Below, piece after piece: positions 1 to 5,206 of a stretch of DNA of 6,174 nucleotides. Source of the DNA: Chloroflexota bacterium (GTDB lineage Bacteria > Chloroflexota > Ktedonobacteria > Ktedonobacterales > Ktedonobacteraceae); NCBI GenBank assembly GCA_005881995.1, contig VBHV01000640.1, forward strand, positions 1 to 6,174, read 5' to 3'. The position numbers and the translations under genes were made by a program. Position 1 is the first letter of the stretch. Every line of letters begins with the position of its first letter. The notes beneath the pieces were generated by a model that saw only the letters and a list, made by a program, of their open reading frames with translations, did not search any database and had not been told where the DNA came from.

Positions 1-127
1 AGCTTTTCCCTTCGACGCCGGGTTGGAGCATCTGCTCTTCGCTCAATTGTGCAAGAAGCGCATCCAGGGGTGCACGCGCTTCCCTGATTTTATGAAGTAG
101 TTCAGTTTTGTTGGTTTGTTGCTCCAT
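1..127 (-). CDS. DinB/ClbS-like four-helix-bundle protein, N-terminal 42 codons (partial)
   Basis: This gene runs off the left edge, so only its first 42 codons are visible. The start is the ATG at 127-125, preceded by a good ribosome binding site (AGAGGA at 142-137, 9 bases before the ATG). The protein begins MEQQTNKTELLHKIREARAP and continues with a heptad-like helix (LDALLAQLSEEQMLQPGVEG). The pattern 'K-x-E-L-L...L..LSEEQ..QPGV-G' is typical of the first helix and turn of the DinB/ClbS (DUF1706, DfsB) four-helix-bundle superfamily, whose members include metal-dependent thiol transferases and the colibactin-resistance protein ClbS. The metal or active-site residues would lie beyond the edge, so neither subfamily nor activity can be decided. 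It starts 16 bases after the stop of the dehydrogenase-like gene and probably shares its mRNA. The family call comes from recall of the N-terminal pattern only. Confidence 0.55.
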   Translation of the reverse strand, partial: MEQQTNKTELLHKIREARAPLDALLAQLSEEQMLQPGVEGKS

Positions 128-143
128 TGTATTTGTTCCTCTT

Positions 144-1313
144 CTATGAAATAGTGACCGTCCTTGTCTCGGTGACGTGCATATCGTACCTCGCCAGTTC
201 GCGGAAGAATGGTGCGACGGGGACGCACATTTCGGGACCAAAGGCGCCGCGACGGGTGATTTCGCCGCTGGCTAGCATATGCCCGGCAATGGCGAGCGGC
301 GCGCCGGTGTCGAGCGCGCCCGCGCCGATGTTCCAGGGGCGGTAGGGCAAAACAACCACCTGGTTGGTGATTTCTACTTGTTGGCCATTTGACTCACCGG
401 CTGTCACTACACGCAATACATCACAGTCCTGCGGCTCGACATCTTCCGCGGGGACCATTTCAAGCAGTCGCGCCAGCACTTCGCGCGGTGATACTTTGAC
501 GCCTCGTACGTTGATGGGTTCATCACTGCCGAAGCCCAGGTCTACCAGGAACTTAAGCTTCGTCATGAAGTCGGAGGGGAAAGCGATCTTGAATGAGACA
601 TAGCGAATGCCCTTGTCTTTGAAGGAGACGGGGAAGGTGGCGCATTCTGAATGCAGGGAATAAATAGCTGTTGCGCGGCCAACGGGCAGGGGGAAGATCA
701 TCTCTTCCTGTCCGCTCAATGGCTGCTGCGGGTGCCACGCCCCATCCTGGAAGACCTGCGGCTGTTTGGTAAATTCGTCGAGAATGGTGCGAATGGAATA
801 GGGCGCGACCAGTGGAGCGCTTGAGGGCGTCGCATCGCTGCACCCCAGCTCGACCTTTATACTCTCAACGCGGTCAAGTTTATCGACGGCTGCGCACGCC
901 AGGATGTTGGTGATGCCAGGGGTGCCACCCATACCCAGGATGGCGGTGATACCCGCCGCCTCTGCCTCGGCATGCATGTTCATGAGCTTGCGCGACATGT
1001 GGAAGAGGCCACCAAGATCGGCATAGTGCACCTTTTCCTGGATGCATGCTTTGAGGATGGGCAGGTTAAAGACGTATTCCACCGCGCTCAGAGCGACGTC
1101 GGTGCCGCGCAGCAACTCGCGCAGGCGTTCTTCATCGTTGACATCGATTTGTCGAACCAGAAGTTTGCCGCTATTAAGTGAGGCAGCCAGTTCCTGGGCA
1201 CGCCCTTCGTTATAGTCCGCGATGGTGACGTGGTCAACATCCGGGTATTCGGTGAGGGTGCGCACCGTTACGCGCCCCATGGCTCCCGCGCCGCCAAGTA
1301 CGATAATGTGCAT
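144..1313 (-). CDS. Lysine 6-dehydrogenase-like protein (saccharopine dehydrogenase NAD(P)-binding fold)
   Basis: This is a 389-residue cytosolic oxidoreductase. An N-terminal Rossmann fold opens with MHIIVLGGAGAMG (Gly-rich loop at residues 7-13). An acidic residue follows the second strand (D33 in TIADYN), which favours NAD but does not exclude NADP because R38 is close. A DLGG motif at 99-102, GMGGTPGITNILA at 127-139, the 'VKVSPREVL' segment near 272-280 and a C-terminal 'ITRRGAFGPE' (352-361) match in order what I recall of Geobacillus lysine 6-dehydrogenase, which oxidatively deaminates the epsilon-amino group of L-lysine to a semialdehyde that cyclises. Saccharopine reductase and other secondary-amine or opine-type dehydrogenases share the fold, so the substrate is uncertain. 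The frame stays open upstream to 1520, but the start at 1313 is preferred: it begins exactly at the Rossmann strand and has AGGAAG at 1327-1322, 8 bases ahead. The longer form would overlap the aminotransferase gene and adds a low-complexity stretch. It lies 127 bases after the aminotransferase. Confidence 0.82.
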   Translation of the reverse strand: MHIIVLGGAGAMGRVTVRTLTEYPDVDHVTIADYNEGRAQELAASLNSGKLLVRQIDVNDEERLRELLRGTDVALSAVEYVFNLPILKACIQEKVHYADLGGLFHMSRKLMNMHAEAEAAGITAILGMGGTPGITNILACAAVDKLDRVESIKVELGCSDATPSSAPLVAPYSIRTILDEFTKQPQVFQDGAWHPQQPLSGQEEMIFPLPVGRATAIYSLHSECATFPVSFKDKGIRYVSFKIAFPSDFMTKLKFLVDLGFGSDEPINVRGVKVSPREVLARLLEMVPAEDVEPQDCDVLRVVTAGESNGQQVEITNQVVVLPYRPWNIGAGALDTGAPLAIAGHMLASGEITRRGAFGPEMCVPVAPFFRELARYDMHVTETRTVTIS

Positions 1314-1440
1314 ATATAAAACTTCCTGATAACTCTCCGAGTACCTCCCTGCGCTCCGAGGGCGACCGCAAGGGTCCCCACACCTCATCCACCCCACTCC
1401 CGCCCCTACAATGATATACGAAAGGAGAGAACTGTATTTC
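1314..1440 (-). other. G-rich spacer with imperfect hairpin and direct repeat
   Basis: This 127-base gap between the aminotransferase stop and the dehydrogenase start is very G-rich on the coding strand from 1408 to 1370. It holds an imperfect hairpin at 1361-1379 (arms GGCGACC and GGTCCCC with one C-C mismatch, loop GCAAG) and two copies of CTCCGAG (1335-1341 and 1354-1360, 19 bases apart). The hairpin has no T-tract, so it is not a normal terminator, and the ribosome binding site of the next gene sits at its far end. The composition resembles short intergenic repeats found in many copies in some genomes; whether this is one cannot be told from a single copy. Confidence 0.45.
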
Positions 1441-2895
1441 TCAGGCGACGGCTGAACTGGAATCATCGCTATCCTGGGAAAGGGCAGGCATTGGTGTAGC
1501 ACCTGTCGCATCCCATTCATCTTTGAGGCCTGGCTGCATGACAGTGCCGCGCAATTCTCTCAGGGTATCTTCTAAGCGATTGAGTACGATGTCGATTTCT
1601 TCGCGGGTGATGACGACCGGCGGCTCGATACGCACAACACGCGAGTTGTTGAGCGTGCCGGAGATGAGTACGCCGCGTTTGAAGAGGCCAGAGGCTACAG
1701 CATAGCCGATGTCGTCGTTGACGAAGTGCTGTCCGATCAGGAGGCCCTTGCCGGTAATATTGGTGTACACGTCGCTGTGGCGTGCGGCGATGTCCTTCAA
1801 TTGCCGGATGAAGTATTCGCCTTTCTCGGCAGCCTGCTCTGGAATGCGCTCTTCGAGTGTGACGTTGATAGCCGCTATGGCAGCGGCGCAGGCAAGCGGA
1901 TTACCACCCGTGGTCGAGGTGTGGATGAACGGGTTGCTGTTCATGACGCTCCAAATTTTGGGCGTGGACATGAAGGCGCCGATGGGCATGACGCCACCGC
2001 CCAACGCTTTGGCTGAGGCGATAATATCTGGCTCGACATTCCAGTGTTCAACGCCCCACAGCTTACCCGTGCGGCCCATGCCGGTCTGCACCTCGTCGGC
2101 GATGAGCAATACTTCATAGTCATCGCAAATCTGGCGCAAACTCGGCCAGAAGTCGTCCGGGGGAACGATAGCGCCCGCCTCACCCTGGACGGGTTCCATA
2201 ATTACGGCGGCGATATCGTTACCAACCTCGCGCGCGATACGCAGTTGTTGTTCGACGGCATCGGCATCCCCATAGGGAACGTGGAAGACGTTGTTTTGCG
2301 GGGTCATGGCGGGACGCCGGAAGATGGCCTTGCCGGTGAGCGAGAGAGAACCGGCGGTTTTGCCATGGAAGCCGCGCACGGAGGCGATGAAGCCGCTCTT
2401 GCGTGTATAGAGTTTGGCGAGTTTCATGGCGCCTTCGACGGCTTCGGTGCCGCTGCTGACGAAGAAGCTGTATTGAATGTCACCAGGAGTGATCTCAGCC
2501 AGCAGATGAGCAAGCATGCCACGCAGTGGATCAAGCAGTTCCTGCGTTGGTAACGGGCTTTTCTGCAATTGCGCCTGCACGGCCCCCACGACTTTCTGGT
2601 GCGCCCAGCCAAGATTGAAGAGGCCGAACCCACCCAGGCAGTCGATGTACTCCCGGCCCAGCACATCTTTGAAAGTTGCGCCGCGTCCCGTCCATTCGAC
2701 TGCCGCGAAGTCACCCGCTTCCGCGACCGACTTCCGATACTCGATAAATCCGCTATTGTAATATTTGGCGAAGTTGTTGACGGTTGTTTCGATCAACCAT
2801 TGGGCTTCGCTTTTGCCCAGGCTCTGTTTCTGGACGACGTCGAGGTATCGTTGAGAATCGTTGAGGGCCTTGAGTAATCCATCGCTGGTACTCAT
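1441..2895 (-). CDS. patA: Putrescine aminotransferase (class III PLP aminotransferase, PatA/YgjG family)
   Basis: This 484-residue cytosolic PLP enzyme transfers the terminal amino group of a diamine (putrescine, and in E. coli also cadaverine) to 2-oxoglutarate, giving 4-aminobutanal, which cyclises to 1-pyrroline. The match to E. coli YgjG is close along the length: FIEYRKSV (50-57), YIDCLGGFG (83-91), QELLDPLR (118-125), YSFFVSSGTE (142-151, cofactor phosphate loop), DEVQTGMGRTGK (267-278), SAKALGGGVMPIGA (294-307), TTGGNPLACAAA (328-339), and ISGTLNN with RIEPP (411-426). The PLP lysine should be K296, the residue pairing with the pyridine nitrogen D267, and T328 a phosphate contact from the partner subunit. 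A tail of about 30 residues after 452, ending in a Ser/Asp-rich run, goes beyond the E. coli enzyme (459 aa). The start has AAAGGA at 2906-2901, 5 bases ahead. Lysine or ornithine aminotransferase activity is possible within this family; the PatA subfamily assignment itself is strong. Confidence 0.92.
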   Translation of the reverse strand: MSTSDGLLKALNDSQRYLDVVQKQSLGKSEAQWLIETTVNNFAKYYNSGFIEYRKSVAEAGDFAAVEWTGRGATFKDVLGREYIDCLGGFGLFNLGWAHQKVVGAVQAQLQKSPLPTQELLDPLRGMLAHLLAEITPGDIQYSFFVSSGTEAVEGAMKLAKLYTRKSGFIASVRGFHGKTAGSLSLTGKAIFRRPAMTPQNNVFHVPYGDADAVEQQLRIAREVGNDIAAVIMEPVQGEAGAIVPPDDFWPSLRQICDDYEVLLIADEVQTGMGRTGKLWGVEHWNVEPDIIASAKALGGGVMPIGAFMSTPKIWSVMNSNPFIHTSTTGGNPLACAAAIAAINVTLEERIPEQAAEKGEYFIRQLKDIAARHSDVYTNITGKGLLIGQHFVNDDIGYAVASGLFKRGVLISGTLNNSRVVRIEPPVVITREEIDIVLNRLEDTLRELRGTVMQPGLKDEWDATGATPMPALSQDSDDSSSAVA

Positions 2896-2932
2896 AAAAT
2901 TCCTTTCTGGTTATGCGGATTATTTAAGAGAC

Positions 2933-3009
2933 ATTCCACACCCGGCCCGCGTACCGGGTTGGCTCGAACCCCTTTGTTTGAGCCATTACTTATATGTTGT
3001 GGGTGGAAT
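2933..3009 (-). promoter_or_regulatory. Nested three-stem structure in the patA leader (candidate RNA element or small repeat)
   Basis: Three stems nest neatly. A closing stem pairs ATTCCAC (2933-2939) with GTGGAAT (3003-3009). Inside it, ACCCGG (2940-2945) pairs with CCGGGT (2954-2959), starting immediately after the closing stem. GGCTCGAA (2961-2968) pairs with TTTGAGCC (2977-2984). An unpaired linker runs from 2985 to 3002. The element ends 26 bases before the patA ribosome binding site, where a leader regulator would sit. On the minus strand the third stem contains one A-C mismatch, which reads as a G-U pair on the plus strand. It matches no riboswitch class I can recognise. A folded repeat or small mobile element is an equal alternative. 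Confidence 0.4.
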
Positions 3010-3061
3010 TGCGCCTATCCCTGGGGATAAACGCGGTAAAAAAGAAAACAAAGGATGCTTG

Positions 3062-3089
3062 CTACAGGGTAGAATTACCTGGTCTGTAG
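3062..3089. repeat. Bulged stem-loop
   Basis: CTACAG (3062-3067) pairs with CTGTAG (3084-3089), and directly inside it GGTA (3068-3071) pairs with TACC (3076-3079) around a GAAT loop, leaving TGGT (3080-3083) as a bulge. This gives ten base pairs. It is immediately followed by a second hairpin, AAGTTGT (3091-3097) with ACAACTT (3105-3111). Neither is followed by a T-tract on the minus strand, so they are not clear terminators. Confidence 0.35.
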
Positions 3090-3233
3090 AAAGTTGTGTT
3101 GATGACAACTTGCCGTAATCAAAGCAAGCGAGAAGCGGAAATGCGCGAAAAGCAAAGGCACTTCACCCTGGCTGAGACCAGGTAGACGGAGGGGAAAGAA
3201 GCTCAGGGATAGCAAGTGGACAGGTGAAAGCCA

Positions 3234-3252
3234 CGAAATACGTAGTATTTCG
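3234..3252. repeat. Perfect inverted repeat, 8-base arms
   Basis: CGAAATAC (3234-3241) and GTATTTCG (3245-3252) are perfect inverted copies around GTA. The site is enclosed by another inverted pair, GTGAAAG (3224-3230) and CTTTCAC (3292-3298). The small dyad with a 3-base spacer looks like an operator for a dimeric regulator, or a short hairpin. No T-tract follows on the minus strand. Confidence 0.35.
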
Positions 3253-3354
3253 GAATATAACGGCCTCGTTTTTTTCCGGGTATGTCGGTAACTTTCACGA
3301 AAAACACCAGGTTTCTTTGGTTCGGATACGATGTGTGGGTTTTCTTCTGTGAAC

Positions 3355-3384
3355 AGTATAGCCTATAGGCTTGCTCAAAAGCAA
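3355..3384 (-). promoter_or_regulatory. Weak candidate sigma-70-type promoter
   Basis: On the minus strand TTGCTT (3384-3379) is followed after 18 bases by TATACT (3360-3355). The -10 box is good (5 of 6), the -35 box poor (3 of 6), and the spacing is slightly long. It would give a patA leader of roughly 450 bases that includes all the stem-loops described here. It overlaps the hairpin at 3368-3387, so it may be chance. Confidence 0.2.
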
Positions 3385-3387
3385 GCC
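3368..3387 (-). other. Stem-loop downstream of the permease genes
   Basis: GGCTTGCT (3368-3375) and AGCAAGCC (3380-3387) form a perfect 8-base-pair stem with a 4-base loop, 69 bases past the stop of the second permease. It overlaps a 10-base palindrome, GCCTATAGGC (3361-3370). The minus-strand sequence that follows is not T-rich, so this is at best an atypical or factor-dependent end of the transporter mRNA, or a 3'-end stabiliser. Confidence 0.35.
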
Positions 3388-3455
3388 CACTAACACTGCC
3401 CACAGGGTTTGCAAATTATCACCTAAAATGAAGCATTCTATCTACTGAGGGTTGG

Positions 3456-4352
3456 TCAATATGCTCGCGCGAAGCGTGACTCCAGGAAGCGAGCAACCAA
3501 CGAGAGCGGGTAACACATAACGAGATAGAGCAAGGCACCAAGAACGAAGACGAAAAATTTGACGTTTGCGTCCGTCTGCGGTAAGGCAAGAGCAAATGTT
3601 TGATGATCGAGTTCTATGACAGAGAGAACAGCAAGCAGGGCGCTATCCTGTATCAATGTAATAAAGTAGTTGGTAAAGGGCGGAATCGTGTTACGTATGG
3701 CCTGGGGAAGGACGATACGACGCATGGTCTGGCGAGAGTTCAAACCGAGGCTCAACGCGGCTTCTGTCTGTCCTTTGTTCACCGACTCAATACCTGTACG
3801 GAAGACTTCTGTCAGGTAGGCACCGTAGTTAAAACTCAATCCGATGATGCCATAGAAATACCCGTTAAATTGGTCCGGTACCAGGCTGTTGCTTTGCAAT
3901 GCTGTCATCGCCTGAAAAGCGATACTAAAGGGGTCAAAGCCGATGGATGATAGTACATAGCCAACGCCATAATACCAAAGGAGTAACTGGACCAGGATGG
4001 GGGTTCCACGCACCACCTCAACGTAGATAGTTGCGATCCAGCGGATCGGCGCAAAATGTGAAAGGCGAGCTAAAGCCCCAATAAATCCAAAGATAGTGGC
4101 CAGTACCATACTTATCAATGAGACAACAATGGTTACTTCAGCTCCTTGCAGTAAGAAAGGTAAATAAAGGGTCAATAGACCCTGGTCCCTTTGGAAGGTA
4201 TACAGGTAGTAGCCAAAGGCAATGATCGCCAGCATAACGACCACATAAAAAAGACTATTTATTACGGTCAGCCATGCTGGTGCCTCACCTTGAGCCTTTT
4301 CTTTGAATAGGCGTAGCGAGCGGCGTTCTACCGAGGGTTCAACATACGACAT
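3456..4352 (-). CDS. Polar amino-acid ABC transporter permease (HisM/GlnP type), second subunit
   Basis: This 298-residue inner-membrane protein is one half of the importer channel. It has a charged cytosolic N-terminus (1-28), a first membrane helix near 31-53, then the BPD_transp_1 core. The family segment VEVVRGTPILVQL (111-123) is followed by helices near 118-136 and 166-185, the cytosolic EAA loop that contacts the ATPase (E197-A-A ... G203 ... L215-P216, ending RRIVLPQA), and helices near 222-245 and 263-285. A loop at about 138-166 is longer than in its partner. At 298 residues it exceeds the usual 220-240 of HisM/GlnP, because of the extra N-terminal helix and this loop. It starts 17 bases after the stop of the first permease, with AAGGA at 4364-4360, 7 bases before the ATG, so the two are surely cotranscribed and probably form a heterodimer. 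The substrate cannot be read from the permease. Confidence 0.93.
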   Translation of the reverse strand: MSYVEPSVERRSLRLFKEKAQGEAPAWLTVINSLFYVVVMLAIIAFGYYLYTFQRDQGLLTLYLPFLLQGAEVTIVVSLISMVLATIFGFIGALARLSHFAPIRWIATIYVEVVRGTPILVQLLLWYYGVGYVLSSIGFDPFSIAFQAMTALQSNSLVPDQFNGYFYGIIGLSFNYGAYLTEVFRTGIESVNKGQTEAALSLGLNSRQTMRRIVLPQAIRNTIPPFTNYFITLIQDSALLAVLSVIELDHQTFALALPQTDANVKFFVFVLGALLYLVMCYPLSLVARFLESRFARAY

Positions 4353-4369
4353 GCTCTTTTCCTTCCTGA

Positions 4370-5035
4370 TTACAGCGCCGCGCGCAATCTGCGTTCAAAA
4401 AACCTGGCAATATACGAGGTCGGTAGGCTTAGAAGCAGATAGAGCACAATAGCAAGTGTGTAAAGAGGGATAGGGTTACTGCCGTGATGCGTAACCCATG
4501 TGTTCAGCACCGAGGTAAGCTCAGTACCGGCAATCACACTTACTATGGCTGAATCCTTGAGCATATAAATGAAATCATTAACGAACGGGGGAATCATGAG
4601 CGGAACAGCCTGTGGTAGGATGATACGAAAGAAGTTCTGCCACGATGTTAGACCCAGTGATAATGCTGCTTCTGTCTGTCCCCGCTCAACGGAAAGAAAA
4701 CCTGCGCGAAAGACTTCAGACTCATAGGCAGCGTAGTTAAGCGCTAAAACGGCAATACCTGCCGTCCAGGAGTTATCAAGCGTCTCAAGACGAAATTGCA
4801 AGAGCAGAGCGCCTATCCCATAGTAGAGAATGAAAAGCTGTACAATGATAGGAGTACTCCGTACGATCTCAATAAAAATACGCGCAGGTCCTCTAAGCCA
4901 GATAATTCGAGAGCTGCTCATGAGCGCCAGAATAAGCCCAAAGAGAAGGGCCAGTGGAAAAGCAGAGATACAATAAAAGATGGTATCTCTTACACCTGCC
5001 AGAAATGCTGGTAGAGCTTGTTGGATAAGATCCAT
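4370..5035 (-). CDS. Polar amino-acid ABC transporter permease (HisM/GlnP type), first subunit
   Basis: This 221-residue inner-membrane permease of the BPD_transp_1 family is of usual length for HisQ/HisM/GlnP. Membrane helices lie near residues 18-40, 61-80, 91-110, 144-175 (a re-entrant or paired segment) and 188-208. The family signature IEIVRSTPIIVQL is at 55-67, and the EAA loop that docks on the ATPase is at 122-141 (E122-A-A ... G128 ... L140-P141). An ATG at 5044 is in frame, but AAGGA (5048-5044) overlaps it. The same AAGGA lies 8 bases ahead of the ATG at 5035, so translation should begin there, with MDLIQQALPAF. The next permease follows after 17 bases. The binding-protein gene ends 171 bases upstream, across a stem-loop. 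The two permeases share the EAALSLGL core but differ in length and loops, as expected for a heterodimer. Confidence 0.93.
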   Translation of the reverse strand: MDLIQQALPAFLAGVRDTIFYCISAFPLALLFGLILALMSSSRIIWLRGPARIFIEIVRSTPIIVQLFILYYGIGALLLQFRLETLDNSWTAGIAVLALNYAAYESEVFRAGFLSVERGQTEAALSLGLTSWQNFFRIILPQAVPLMIPPFVNDFIYMLKDSAIVSVIAGTELTSVLNTWVTHHGSNPIPLYTLAIVLYLLLSLPTSYIARFFERRLRAAL

Positions 5036-5043
5036 AAAGCACA

Positions 5044-5048
5044 TCCTT
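5044..5048 (-). promoter_or_regulatory. Ribosome binding site that decides the start of the first permease
   Basis: AAGGA (minus strand, 5048-5044) abuts the first in-frame ATG (5044) but stands 8 bases before the second one (5035). Only the second has workable spacing. Confidence 0.7.
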
Positions 5049-5106
5049 TGTTATCATTTGTGCCGATATCATTGAGGGCAAAAACATTACCCTACACTAA
5101 AACCAG

Positions 5107-5168
5107 TGCAACGTAGGCTCTTGTATGTATGCATGCTGAAAGATGATGCCATCAAGTCCTACGTTGCA
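5107..5168 (-). repeat. Intercistronic stem-loop between binding-protein and permease genes
   Basis: TGCAACGTAGG (5107-5117) and CCTACGTTGCA (5158-5168) are perfect 11-base inverted copies. After a small bulge the stem continues with CTTG (5120-5123) paired to CAAG (5153-5156), and possibly GCAT (5131-5134) with ATGC (5146-5149) deeper in. The 3' side lacks a T-tract, so it is not a standard terminator. In binding-protein-dependent operons such as malE-malF, a structure at this position protects the binding-protein mRNA or reduces read-through, giving more binding protein than permease. That role is inferred from position. Confidence 0.6.
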
Positions 5169-5206
5169 ATGAGAACAAACTGTGGGTAGAACCTTTGCTT
5201 TACAAG

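Larger units (their letters stand above)
2896..3455. other. 560-base non-coding gap rich in inverted repeats
   Basis: This separates the second permease (stop at 3458-3456) from the aminotransferase start. No open frame here has a ribosome binding site with recognisable protein content. It contains the aminotransferase ribosome binding site (2906-2901), a three-stem structure (2933-3009), further stem-loops at 3016-3029, 3062-3089, 3091-3111, 3167-3182, 3234-3252 and 3368-3387, and an A/G-rich stretch on the plus strand around 3120-3160. The promoter of the left-hand gene cluster is expected here, but no strong one can be named. No hairpin followed by a proper T-tract was found on the minus strand. 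Confidence 0.7.

Noticed and set aside
2044..2553. 169-codon open frame on the plus strand
   Set aside because: It lies wholly inside patA, antisense to well-conserved PatA motifs, and shows no recognisable protein pattern.
2961..2984. GGTTCGA-like word (minus strand) suggesting a tRNA T-arm
   Set aside because: The flanking bases do not form a 5-base T-stem, and no acceptor, D or anticodon arms can be built.
2861..3118. 85-codon open frame on the plus strand spanning the patA start and leader
   Set aside because: No ribosome binding site or recognisable domain was seen, and its sequence is explained by the inverted-repeat region.
3160..3200. CTGAGA in a hairpin loop, recalling a TPP riboswitch
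   Set aside because: It is on the plus strand, where no gene follows, and the other conserved TPP blocks are absent.
3260..3280. T-tract on the plus strand as a terminator
   Set aside because: The nearest hairpin (3234-3252) is too far from the T-tract, and no plus-strand gene ends here.
3203..3403. 66-codon minus-strand open frame in the large gap
   Set aside because: It covers two inverted repeats, has no recognisable protein content and no convincing ribosome binding site.
3600..3950. 116-codon plus-strand open frame
   Set aside because: It is antisense to the second permease, including its EAA loop, whose conservation explains the open frame.
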